Notes under the pieces: generated by a model | Database searches by the model: none | What the model was told of the DNA's origin: nothing | What the model saw: only the letters and a program-made list of their open reading frames with translations | Assembly: GCA_014380965.1 (NCBI GenBank) | Contig: JACMIV010000355.1 | Location: forward strand, 1-7,734 | Length of the DNA stretch: 7,734 nucleotides | Source: Rhizobiaceae bacterium | GTDB taxonomy: Bacteria > Pseudomonadota > Alphaproteobacteria > Rhizobiales > Rhizobiaceae | Direction of reading: 5' to 3' | Position numbers and translations under genes: made by a program | Shown here: piece after piece, positions 1 to 6,353 of the stretch | Position numbering within the stretch: position 1 is the stretch's first letter | Layout: every line of letters begins with the position of its first letter

Positions 1-35
1 AATCATCAAAACACCCAGCACATACATACCAAACA

Positions 36-61
36 CCCCGCATGGCTCATCCCAGGCGGGG
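36..61 (-). terminator. GC-rich inverted repeat, possible back-up terminator
   Basis: CCCCGC at 36-41 pairs perfectly with GCGGGG at 56-61, and TGG (43-45) can pair with CCA (52-54) inside it. Read on the minus strand, the stem is followed by TGTTTGG, a weak T-rich tail. It lies about 35 bases beyond the stronger terminator of the DUF2189 gene, so it could act as a second stop for read-through. The tail is poor, so the terminator reading is an inference; only the hairpin is seen directly. Confidence 0.35.
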
Positions 62-86
62 CGTTCGCGCGTCCAAAACCGCACCG

Positions 87-105
87 AAAAACGCCCTCAG
101 GGCGT
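87..105 (-). terminator. Intrinsic terminator overlapping the stop codon of the DUF2189 gene
   Basis: On the minus strand ACGCCC (105-100) is followed by TGA (99-97), GGGCGT (96-91) and TTTT (90-87). This is a perfect 6-bp stem with a three-base loop and a T tract, the form of a Rho-independent terminator. The left arm encodes the last two codons (Thr-Pro) of the DUF2189 protein and the loop is exactly its stop codon. Confidence 0.75.
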
Positions 106-927
106 CGCTGTCCCGCAAAGATGGCGGTAGAGGCGCCAGGTTCCGTGGCCGAGTATCGGAAGCACCACGGCCAGGCCGACGAAGAGCGGGGCGCTGCCGA
201 GAATGAGGGCGGCGGCAACGAGGAAGCCCCAGAAAAGCACGGGGGCCTTGTTCAGCCAGCAGGCGCGGATAGAGGTGCGGATCGCCGTGAGTGCGCCGAC
301 GTTGCGGTCGAGAACAAGCGGTAACGACACGAGACTGACGGCCAGAGCAGCGACGGCGAAAAGAAAGCCGATGGCGTGGCCGAGCAAGAGCAGCGTCCAG
401 CCGGCCGGTGTCGTCAGCACGTCACGGGCGAGATCGACGATCGAGCCGTGCCGCGCTGCCGGGAAAAGCTCCCCGTAGAGCGCCTGGGCTGCGAACAGCC
501 AGCCGACGAAAAGAGCCAGCAGCAGCAATCCGATCCAGATCACGGACCCCAGCGCCGGTGAGCGGAAGACCGTAAAAGCGTCGGACAGCTTGGGAACGAT
601 GCCCTCTTCACGGCGGCGGCTGATCTCGTAGAGCCCTACCGCTGCCATGGGTCCCAGCAGCGCAAAGCCCGCGACGAGCGGGAAAAGCAGCGGCAGGGCA
701 TCACCGCCCGACGTCCAGACGCCGATGACGAGGCCCATGACGGGATAGACGATGCACAGAAAAACATAGTGTGTCGGCTGAACGAGAAAGTCGTCGACGC
801 CGCCGCGCAGAGACTGCCAGACATCACCGACGCCGATGCGGTGGATCGCGATCGGTCTTTGTTCCATCCGCGATGCCGGGCGCAGGCCGGCTTTCTCGCC
901 GGGGTACTCAACGGTCCGAATGCTCAT
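97..927 (-). CDS. DUF2189-type integral membrane protein
   Basis: This 276-residue protein resembles the DUF2189 family of predicted inner-membrane proteins, whose function is unknown. The N-terminus (about 1-50) is soluble and includes IHRIGVGDVWQSLRGGVDDF, followed by hydrophobic segments at about 53-71, 78-100, 127-150, 177-205 and 230-262. A charged loop, EISRRREEG, lies at about 101-109. The ATG at 927 is preferred over the GTG at 933: on the minus strand GGAGG sits six bases before the ATG but directly abuts the GTG, leaving it no spacer. The gene is preceded by a gap of about 270 bases and appears monocistronic, since its terminator begins within its last codons. Family assignment rests on the overall pattern; I infer no biochemical role beyond membrane location. 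Confidence 0.85.
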   Translation of the reverse strand: MSIRTVEYPGEKAGLRPASRMEQRPIAIHRIGVGDVWQSLRGGVDDFLVQPTHYVFLCIVYPVMGLVIGVWTSGGDALPLLFPLVAGFALLGPMAAVGLYEISRRREEGIVPKLSDAFTVFRSPALGSVIWIGLLLLALFVGWLFAAQALYGELFPAARHGSIVDLARDVLTTPAGWTLLLLGHAIGFLFAVAALAVSLVSLPLVLDRNVGALTAIRTSIRACWLNKAPVLFWGFLVAAALILGSAPLFVGLAVVLPILGHGTWRLYRHLCGTATP

Positions 928-942
928 GCTCACCCTCCACCT
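928..942 (-). promoter_or_regulatory. Shine-Dalgarno deciding the DUF2189 start
   Basis: Minus-strand GGTGGAGGGTGAGC immediately precedes ATG at 927. The GGAGG core is six bases from that ATG but touches the upstream GTG at 933, which supports ATG as the true start. Confidence 0.65.
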
Positions 943-1080
943 TCGTTGGCTCCGGTGACGGCAGTTGCAGCTTTGCCGCTCAGATCACGCGGGGCCGTTG
1001 CTGAGTTGATCGAATAAAGCGTTTTAGAGGACGTCGGGGACCGGAGGCCTGTTGGCTACCGCTATGGGACGCCATTGTCG

Positions 1081-1094
1081 GCTCCAAATGGAGC
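1081..1094. repeat. Short inverted repeat GCTCCA-AA-TGGAGC
   Basis: The two 6-base arms are exact reverse complements separated by AA. As RNA it would give a five-pair stem with a four-base loop and no T tract, so an operator-like dyad upstream of the DUF2189 gene is as likely as a hairpin. It may also be chance. The repeat is seen; its function is unknown. Confidence 0.3.
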
Positions 1095-1200
1095 ATGCCG
1101 GGGATCTCCGGCGCAAATTCAATGTCTCGAAAGGTCGGGCTATGCGACGCGGCTACAGGCGAGCGTCAGCCCGGCGTTTCCTTTCCGCGGCCGTGCAGGC

Positions 1201-3570
1201 TCAGACTGCCGCCGTGACGAGAACAATGCCGTCGGTGCGAAATCGTTCCAGCAGGGAGAACAGAAGCGCGCTGCGCGTCCCGTAGACGTCGCGGGGGCTC
1301 GAGACGAAGGCAAAGGAGTTGAAGCGGACGGCGCCGCCATCAATCCCGTCGATGAAGACGGACGGGCTCGGCTCGCGCAGGACGGCGGGATGCTCGCCGT
1401 AAAGGTCGAGGAGACCCTTGCGGACGGCCGCGGGATCGACCTCGAGCGACGCGGTAAAGGCGATCTGGATACGGCCGAGGGGGTTGGCGAGCGTCATGTT
1501 GCGGATCGTCTTGGTGATCAGTTCCGAGTTCGGGACGATGAGCGTCGATCGATCGGCGATCTGGATCTCGGTCGAGCGCACGCTGATGCGCTTGACGTCG
1601 CCTTCGTCGGCTCCGATGCGGACTGTGTCGCCGATCTTCACGGGTCGTTCGGCGAGGAGGATCAGTCCGGAGATGAAGTTCTGGGTGATCGCCTGGAGGC
1701 CGAAGCCGATGCCGACCGAAAGCGCGGAGACGACGAGCGCAATACGCTCGGCGCCGATGCCGAGCGAGTTGATGGCCCAGAACACGGCGATGATGATTCC
1801 GGCATAGCTGACAATGGTGACGACCGAGTTGCGTGCGCCGGGATCGAGCTCCGTCGTCGGCAGATAGGTGTCGTTCAGCCAATGCCGGAGGAAGCGCATG
1901 ATCGCGATGCCGACGACGAGCGCCAGCGCCGCCTTCAAGATCGCGCCTGGAACGATGGTGATGCCGCCAAAGGAAAGGGCCGAGGCGGCAGCGAACTGGT
2001 AGAAGAGGGAACTTGCGCCCGGCCCGAAAGGCGCCGTGACGACGATGACGGCAAGGAAAGCGACGCCGAGGCGCAGCAATGCGGACACGATCACGCCGGC
2101 CTGGGCGATCTGGCTCCTGCGGATACCGAGACGCTGGTGAAGATAGCGGCCGAAGCGGCCCTCGCCCGAGAGGAAGGTCGTCGCCAGATCGTCGGCGACG
2201 ACGAGGAGGAGATAGGCGGATGCCGCAACGATGGCGATCCAGATCGTCTGCCGTCCGATGAAGAGCGCGATGTTGACGTAGCCCTGCAGGCCGGCAACGA
2301 GTGCCACCGCAACGCTTATCCACGCGAGCATGGTCGCGACCGTCGTCAACGTCCTCGTGAGGCTCGGCTTGTCGTCCGACTCGCTGGTTTCTGCCCGGCG
2401 CAGACGCTGGAGCGTAAGGAGGACGGCGACGATGAGCGCGACGTAGGTGAACGCGACGGCATAGTTGATCGCGATCGTTCCGGCAGGCCCGATGCCGACG
2501 ACCTTGCCGCCTTCGCTGAGGGTGACGGCCGTGAAGGTCAAGGCGGCGACGAGGCCCGGATAGGAACGCAAGCGCCGCGCGGCCGCCTCGCTGAGCGGGA
2601 TGAGCCGCCAGGACGCCTGTCCGACGAGGAGAAGGCCTGCGCCGAGCGAGACGACATAGGAGCCGACGCAGGCCGTCAGCGTCATGACCGCGGCGAGGGT
2701 CTCCATATTGTAGGACAGGGCGCCCGCCCAAAGCAGGCCGAACAGCAAGGACAGGAAGGCGAAGGTCGAAGAGGCGGTCCCGACGAGGACGAACCAGAAG
2801 GCGAGAGCCGAGCGGCGCGCCCGCGAGCCCGGCACCTGTTCGATGGCGAAGCGGCGGCCGATCTGCCGCAGATGCCGCCTGACGGGAAAGAGGAGGGCGA
2901 GCGCGACCACAACGCCCGTCCCGACGATCGCAATGCCCGGCCATGCAAGGCCACGCGCGAGATTGGACAGCGCTTCCTCTGCGAAGGACAGGATGCGGGC
3001 GCTGTCGTCGGAAAAGCTCTTCGCCACCTCCATCCAGAGCGTGGGCGACAGCGGACCGGCGACTTTCTGGAGAATGTTTCGGTTGAAGGCCTCCGTGATC
3101 TCGCGGATGAGCCGTTCGGTCGTCTGGCGCGCGTCGGCGGAGAGAATTCGGCCGCGCTTGATCGCCGAATCGATCTCGCTGCGCTCGGCATCGAGACGGC
3201 TGCGCTGCGCCTTCACGTCGGGCGCCTCGTTCTGGCTCACCTCTCCGAGCTCGGCGATTCGCGCGTCCAGCCCCTCGAGCCGCGGCACGAGCTGCGCGAC
3301 GGCCTCGTCGGCGCGAATTTCCACCTGCAGCGCCCTGTCCCGGAGGCCGGCGGCGATCGACTCGTCGCGCGGCTCGGCATCGGCCTGCCGGACGATGGCG
3401 CCGAGTTCCCCGGCTCCAGCGTCTAGAACAGCGATCGGATCGGAGGCAGCCGTCGCCGCCGGCGAAGGCTCCTGGGCACCGGCATCCGCTCCGAACAGCA
3501 TGACGAGGAGAAGGGCGAGGAAGAGGCAAAGGCCGTTCGCGCGCGGGGAGCGGAAGGAGAAGGAGGTCAT
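1201..3570 (-). CDS. MscS-family mechanosensitive ion channel with DUF3772-type periplasmic domain
   Basis: This 789-residue inner-membrane channel belongs to the large-MscS class, whose members open under membrane tension to release solutes during osmotic downshock. A signal peptide is visible (hydrophobic core at about 13-27, likely cleavage after Ala-Gly-Ala at residue 32). A helical periplasmic region follows (about 40-200, including KVAGPLSPTLWMEVAKSF, DUF3772-like), then many membrane helices from about 205 to 605. The conserved MscS pore helix and beta domain begin near 608: GIGFGLQAITQNFISG at about 620-635, RPVKIGDTVRIG just after, and IVPNSELITKTIRN at about 678-691. The ATG at 3570 is chosen because it gives a complete signal peptide; no clear Shine-Dalgarno precedes it. 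The open frame extends upstream to 3972, but that part antagonises the neighbouring gene's frame and is spurious. The closest named class is MscK/MscM-like; I assign no symbol. Confidence 0.93.
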   Translation of the reverse strand: MTSFSFRSPRANGLCLFLALLLVMLFGADAGAQEPSPAATAASDPIAVLDAGAGELGAIVRQADAEPRDESIAAGLRDRALQVEIRADEAVAQLVPRLEGLDARIAELGEVSQNEAPDVKAQRSRLDAERSEIDSAIKRGRILSADARQTTERLIREITEAFNRNILQKVAGPLSPTLWMEVAKSFSDDSARILSFAEEALSNLARGLAWPGIAIVGTGVVVALALLFPVRRHLRQIGRRFAIEQVPGSRARRSALAFWFVLVGTASSTFAFLSLLFGLLWAGALSYNMETLAAVMTLTACVGSYVVSLGAGLLLVGQASWRLIPLSEAAARRLRSYPGLVAALTFTAVTLSEGGKVVGIGPAGTIAINYAVAFTYVALIVAVLLTLQRLRRAETSESDDKPSLTRTLTTVATMLAWISVAVALVAGLQGYVNIALFIGRQTIWIAIVAASAYLLLVVADDLATTFLSGEGRFGRYLHQRLGIRRSQIAQAGVIVSALLRLGVAFLAVIVVTAPFGPGASSLFYQFAAASALSFGGITIVPGAILKAALALVVGIAIMRFLRHWLNDTYLPTTELDPGARNSVVTIVSYAGIIIAVFWAINSLGIGAERIALVVSALSVGIGFGLQAITQNFISGLILLAERPVKIGDTVRIGADEGDVKRISVRSTEIQIADRSTLIVPNSELITKTIRNMTLANPLGRIQIAFTASLEVDPAAVRKGLLDLYGEHPAVLREPSPSVFIDGIDGGAVRFNSFAFVSSPRDVYGTRSALLFSLLERFRTDGIVLVTAAV

Positions 3571-3657
3571 CGGGCCTGTGGGTGCGTCGCGTTCGAGGGG
3601 GGCGCCCGCTCGCCCGACGGTGACCGCCGAGCTGCCCGTCGCGCCCGGCAGCAGGAC

Positions 3658-3684
3658 CCTATAACGCTCTAAAACCGGCGACAA
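3658..3684 (-). promoter_or_regulatory. Possible promoter for the mechanosensitive channel gene
   Basis: On the minus strand TTGTCG (3684-3679) and TATAGG (3663-3658) each match four of six consensus positions of a housekeeping promoter, with a 15-base spacer that is shorter than ideal. The site lies about 90 bases upstream of the channel ATG, in the gap after the amidohydrolase-like gene. The AT-rich patch stands out in this GC-rich region, but the assignment is tentative. Confidence 0.3.
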
Positions 3685-3704
3685 CGCGGCAGGCGGAACG
3701 ACCG

Positions 3705-4568
3705 TTAGGCGAGGGTGTAGAGCTCGCGCGCCGACCCCGACAGGTTTCGGCCCCGCTCGTCTCTTGGAAGATGCACGATCGCCTCGCCCGGCGTCGCGGG
3801 GGCGACCGTCTGGCTCCCCCGGCTCCGATCGGCGCCTCCGGACGACCCGTAGAGCAGCCGCGCGGGGCCGAAGATTGCCGGCGCCTCTGCCAAGGCCGCC
3901 TGCGTCGGACCACCTTCGTCGTCGTCCTCCTGCAAAGAGCCCTCGGGCAGCCTGCACCAGACATGGCCCCATTCGGCTGCGAAGGGACGCAAGGGGCTGA
4001 TCGCCCGACCCGTCGTGGACATGCCGTAGGTCGCGGGCGTGCAGGCGTTCCAGAACGCTGCATCCAGGGAGTGGATGACGAAGCGCAGCGAAGGGAAGGC
4101 GCCGACGGTATTTAGGGCGGCCGAAAGATTGCCCTCGGTGAGCGGCAGGTGCAGGACGAGACCATGGGCCGCGACGGCGTCGATGCCCCGCCGGACGTCG
4201 CTCCGCATCAGCCAGTGGCCATCGTCCGTCTCGTCCGTGCCAGGCGAGATGCCGACGAGCGCTGTCCCCTCCGGTCCCTCGCGAAGGGCCGCGATCGTTC
4301 CGAAGACGTCGCGAGCCGAAAGGTCCACCCAGCCGACGAGCCCGGCCACGAGATCGAGTCGTGCCGCCGGAGCGAGCGAGAGCTGAGTCTCCTTCATGCT
4401 CGGACGCTGCTGGACGAGGATCGTCGCGGCGATGCCCGAGGCTTCGAGGGTCTGGCGCAGCGTTGCCGGATCGATGTCGCCCATCGCCTGTCCCGGGATG
4501 GCCGGCTCTCGGGCGGAACGCCCGGTTCGCAGCGGCGGCACGAGGCGGTGGGCGTCGATCACCTCCAC
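3705..4568 (-). CDS. COG3618-type amidohydrolase-fold protein, apparently lacking metal ligands
   Basis: This 287-residue protein follows the layout of the amidohydrolase-2 / COG3618 family of TIM-barrel lactone and dicarboxylate hydrolases. Family landmarks remain recognisable: VIDAH at 3-7, ATILVQQRPS at 48-57, LVAGLVGWVDLS at 73-84, HGLVLHLPL at 135-143, LRFVIHS at 161-167, and FGPARLLYGSSGG near 233-245. Key positions differ: the HxH motif near the start reads DAHRL, the usual VIDH reads VIHS, and the usual GSDW reads GSSG. The start is GTG at 4568, three codons before the conserved DAH motif; the upstream Shine-Dalgarno is mediocre. It is transcribed divergently from a GntR regulator, and such enzymes often sit beside FCD-type regulators in carboxylate or sugar-acid catabolism. 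Fold membership is fairly sure. Catalytic activity is doubtful, and it may be a binding protein or a decaying gene. Confidence 0.75.
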   Translation of the reverse strand: MEVIDAHRLVPPLRTGRSAREPAIPGQAMGDIDPATLRQTLEASGIAATILVQQRPSMKETQLSLAPAARLDLVAGLVGWVDLSARDVFGTIAALREGPEGTALVGISPGTDETDDGHWLMRSDVRRGIDAVAAHGLVLHLPLTEGNLSAALNTVGAFPSLRFVIHSLDAAFWNACTPATYGMSTTGRAISPLRPFAAEWGHVWCRLPEGSLQEDDDEGGPTQAALAEAPAIFGPARLLYGSSGGADRSRGSQTVAPATPGEAIVHLPRDERGRNLSGSARELYTLA

Positions 4569-4826
4569 ACCTTATCCGCCGTCAGCCCCATGCCACTCCG
4601 CTCCCTTCGCTGCTCCGTCGCGAGGATTCCGCTTGCTCGTCCACGCCGCGCCGACCCGCGGTGGACATGCGCTTCAGCGGCGTGTCTGCTTCGATCAGAC
4701 CCGCGGCAGGAAACGTCGTCATCGAGCGGAAAATCGATTTCAGTCGATGCTGGCGAAGTACTGGTATTCCGGTATACGAGTTGCAAGTCTGAACTGTCGA
4801 TGCGACTCAGTGAGCTCGCGGCGAGT

Positions 4827-4842
4827 GATCGTCGCGACGATC
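4827..4842. promoter_or_regulatory. 16-base perfect palindrome, candidate operator
   Basis: GATCGTCGCGACGATC is its own reverse complement with no central gap. Outside the core, pairing resumes at 4825/4844 and 4823/4846. It lies 92 bases upstream of the GntR regulator ATG. Dimeric GntR regulators bind such dyads and often autoregulate, so it is a candidate site, although GntR/FCD operators are usually more AT-rich. Binding is inference. Confidence 0.35.
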
Positions 4843-4922
4843 GCGCCTTCCAACTGACGCTTTCGTGCAGTCCCGGCGCCGGGCGCCTCGTCATCGTTTG
4901 TCCCGCGCGTCTCACGAAGACC

Positions 4923-4927
4923 GGAAG
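4923..4927 (+). promoter_or_regulatory. Shine-Dalgarno of the GntR regulator
   Basis: GGAAG stands six bases before the ATG at 4934 and supports that start over an upstream in-frame GTG at 4865, which would add 23 residues without family similarity. Confidence 0.55.
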
Positions 4928-4933
4928 ACCCTG

Positions 4934-5665
4934 ATGCCCAACGTCGCCAACGAACCCGCGCCGCTCGACCGATCCGCAATTCTTCCTCCGACGAACTTCC
5001 AGCTCGACCGCCGCCTCTCCGTTGCCGAACAGGTGTACCGCCTCCTCCGCCACGAGATCGTCATGCTGCATTTCCTGCCGGGCGCCTCGATCAGCGAGAG
5101 CACGCTCTGCCGAAAGTTCGGCGTCTCGCGCACGCCGATCCGCGCGGCGATCCAGCTCCTCGTCGAAGAGGGCCTCGTCGACGTCTTTCCCAACCAGGGC
5201 AGCTTCGTCGCGCCTATCCGTCTCACGGCGCTGCAGGACAGTCAGTTCGTGCGCCTCGCGGTCGAGGTCGCGCTCCTGAAGGACGTCGCGGGCCATTGGT
5301 CGCCTGAGCACTCGGCGACCGCGCGGGAGAGCGTCGCCCGGCAGCGGGTGGCGATCGCGGCCGACGACGTGGATGCCTGCCAGCTCGAGGACGAACGCTT
5401 CCACCGTCTCCTGTCGGTCTTCGCCGAGCGGCCGGGAGTCTGGCCGACGATCGTCAGCACCACCACGCGTCTTGCGAGGTTCATGCGGCTTTGTGGAACA
5501 CCGGATCGCCGGCCCGTTGCAGCCGCCGAGCACGAGGCCGTCGTCGATGCACTCGACCGGAGCGATCTTCCCGGCGCGGAGGCCGCTCTCGCCTTCCACA
5601 TCGGCCGGAACTTCGAGCTGGTCGATACGATGAAACAGCGGTTCGAGAGCTATTTCGTGGATTGA
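4934..5665 (+). CDS. GntR-family transcriptional regulator with FCD (FadR C-terminal) ligand domain
   Basis: This 243-residue protein is a DNA-binding repressor or activator of the FadR subfamily. The N-terminal winged helix covers about 26-95: VAEQVYRLLRHEIVMLHFLP, then the recognition segment LCRKFGVSRTPIRAAIQLLV (about 58-77), and the wing VDVFPNQGSFVAPI. The C-terminal all-helical FCD domain (about 100-235) keeps the expected metal-binding set: D153 and H157 in DERFH, H200 in AEHEAVV and H222 in AFHIGRN. The spacing of 4, 43 and 22 residues fits the D-x3-H...H...H pattern, so it probably senses a small carboxylate through a bound divalent metal. The start at 4934 has a good Shine-Dalgarno. 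It is divergent from the amidohydrolase-like gene and likely controls that gene and itself. The ligand cannot be read from the sequence. Confidence 0.93.
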   Translation: MPNVANEPAPLDRSAILPPTNFQLDRRLSVAEQVYRLLRHEIVMLHFLPGASISESTLCRKFGVSRTPIRAAIQLLVEEGLVDVFPNQGSFVAPIRLTALQDSQFVRLAVEVALLKDVAGHWSPEHSATARESVARQRVAIAADDVDACQLEDERFHRLLSVFAERPGVWPTIVSTTTRLARFMRLCGTPDRRPVAAAEHEAVVDALDRSDLPGAEAALAFHIGRNFELVDTMKQRFESYFVD

Positions 5666-5673
5666 GTTTCCGG

Positions 5674-5702
5674 GGGCCTGCCATCATCGATGGACAGGTC
5701 CC
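5674..5702. terminator. Hairpin between convergent genes
   Basis: GGGCCTG-CCAT (5674-5684) pairs with ATGG (5690-5693), CAGG (5695-5698) and CCC (5700-5702), giving 11 pairs around a five-base loop with single bulges at A5694 and T5699. It begins eight bases after the stop of the GntR gene and faces the end of the helix-turn-helix gene at 5728, so it could limit transcription both ways. There is no adjacent T tract; TTTTT at 5718-5722 on the plus strand is 15 bases past the stem, so this is not a textbook intrinsic terminator. Confidence 0.45.
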
Positions 5703-5727
5703 TTGCCACCCGTCCACTTTTTCCCGC

Positions 5728-6054
5728 TCAGCGCGGCCTGGGCTTGACGGCAGAACGCACGAGGTCGGCGATGCCGGCGTCGATCTCGGCGCGCTTGCGC
5801 CGTTGCTTCTCCAGCGGATCCGGCCGCGCCAAGACCTTGGCCGCTTCCTTGCGGGCGGGAGCAGGAGGGCGTTCGACTTTCGGCTGGCCGGCCTCGTGCC
5901 AGACGCGGAACGCATCCGCATCGAAGAGCCAGCCAGTCTTGTCCTTCGGCTGGAAGGCTCCGGGAACGAGACCTGCGGCTGCCATCTTGGTCCAATGGCG
6001 GGACGTCTCGCCGAAATCCTCCGCGATGTTCCGCGCCGTCAGATGCTTGGCCAA
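5728..6054 (-). CDS. Small helix-turn-helix (excisionase/MerR-like) DNA-binding protein
   Basis: This 108-residue protein has a compact helix-turn-helix or winged-helix domain at about 5-55: LTARNIAEDFGETSRHWTKM, then a turn with AAGLVPGAF, then a wing-like KDKTGWLFDADAFRVWHEAG. This pattern matches HTH_17, excisionase and phage Nu1-type domains, where the last part packs as the wing. The C-terminal half (about 57-108) is rich in Pro, Ala, Lys and Arg and looks disordered or helical and basic, perhaps for DNA contact. The start is TTG at 6054, backed by GGGAG eight bases upstream on the minus strand. It lies 28 bases after the Trm112-like stop, so it is probably the last gene of that transcript. 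Its regulatory target is unknown. It could be a domesticated mobile-element gene, but no integrase or other phage gene is visible nearby. Confidence 0.7.
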   Translation of the reverse strand: MAKHLTARNIAEDFGETSRHWTKMAAAGLVPGAFQPKDKTGWLFDADAFRVWHEAGQPKVERPPAPARKEAAKVLARPDPLEKQRRKRAEIDAGIADLVRSAVKPRPR

Positions 6055-6082
6055 GCGTGTGCTCCCGATGATGTCGCCTCGT

Positions 6083-6283
6083 TCATTCCAGAACGCGCGC
6101 CTCGGAGGCGAGCATGATCGGGATGCCGTCGCGGATGGGAAAGGCGAGGCGGGCAGCTGTCGACACGAGTTCGTCGCGCTCGCCGTCGTAGACGAGGGTC
6201 GTTTTCGTGAGCGGACAGACGAGAAGCTCGAGAAGCTTCGGGTCGGGTCGGCGTGGCGTCTGCTCGGGAGGGGGAGAGGGCAT
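6083..6283 (-). CDS. Trm112-family (YcaR/DUF343-type) small protein
   Basis: This 66-residue protein shows the whole Trm112 family pattern: [20 protein letters not shown] at about 13-32, then [20 protein letters not shown] and [11 protein letters not shown] at the end. Eukaryotic and archaeal Trm112 proteins are small partners that activate methyltransferases; the bacterial role is poorly defined. The zinc-binding pattern is incomplete: only one cysteine remains (residue 23), the usual CPxC reads CPLT, and the second cysteine region reads STAARLAFP, so zinc binding is unlikely. The start is ambiguous. An ATG at 6283 is directly preceded in frame by a GTG at 6286, and neither has a clear Shine-Dalgarno; ATG is chosen by codon preference. 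It lies in the same orientation as, and downstream of, the LON-domain gene, as in related genomes. Confidence 0.87.
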   Translation of the reverse strand: MPSPPPEQTPRRPDPKLLELLVCPLTKTTLVYDGERDELVSTAARLAFPIRDGIPIMLASEARVLE

Positions 6284-6353
6284 CACGCGACATTAGCCGA
6301 AAGGAAGACGCTGCGGAACCGCAATATGCATCACCGGCTCCTGCGCGAGGGTC

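Larger units (their letters stand above)
928..1200. other. Intergenic region between the channel gene and the DUF2189 gene
   Basis: This stretch lies downstream of the MscS-family gene and upstream of the DUF2189 gene, both on the minus strand, so it should hold the DUF2189 promoter and any terminator of the channel gene. I see no convincing -35/-10 pair and no stem with a T tract after the channel stop. An AT-richer patch near 1005-1025 is the most promoter-like part. A perfect 6-bp inverted repeat with a two-base centre is at 1081-1094. The short open frames here look like shadows. Confidence 0.5.
4569..4933. promoter_or_regulatory. Divergent control region between amidohydrolase-like gene and GntR regulator
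   Basis: This 365-base gap separates two divergent genes and should contain both promoters. Bases 4725-4800 are clearly AT-richer than the surroundings. Seen within it are the 10-base palindrome AAATCGATTT (4731-4740) roughly bracketed by CATCGA (4720-4725) and TCGATG (4744-4749), a GGTAT direct repeat (4763-4767 and 4771-4775) running into GTATAC (4772-4777), an exact repeat of GTCGATGC (4743-4750 and 4796-4803), and a 16-base palindrome at 4827-4842. I see no convincing gene here. Operator function for the neighbouring GntR protein is inferred from position. Confidence 0.5.

Noticed and set aside
1075..3426. 783-codon plus-strand open frame opposite the channel gene
   Set aside because: Its translation is a low-complexity mix rich in Asp, Glu, Arg and Gly with no recognisable domain. 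It mirrors the codon bias of the real minus-strand gene, which has clear signal peptide and MscS motifs.
1340..3529. 729-codon minus-strand open frame in another phase of the channel gene
   Set aside because: It is extremely rich in Arg, Pro and His, as expected of an out-of-phase reading of GC-rich coding DNA, and has no domain.
3571..3972. Upstream extension of the channel frame
   Set aside because: It overlaps the amidohydrolase-like gene in another phase, and the signal peptide starts cleanly at the 3570 ATG.
4820..4860. Possible attachment site or transposon end around the 16-base palindrome
   Set aside because: No matching copy elsewhere in the window, no target duplication and no recombinase gene nearby; an operator is a simpler reading.
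4559..5599. 346-codon minus-strand open frame opposite the GntR gene
   Set aside because: It is a charged, domain-less antisense shadow; the plus-strand GntR/FCD reading is unambiguous.
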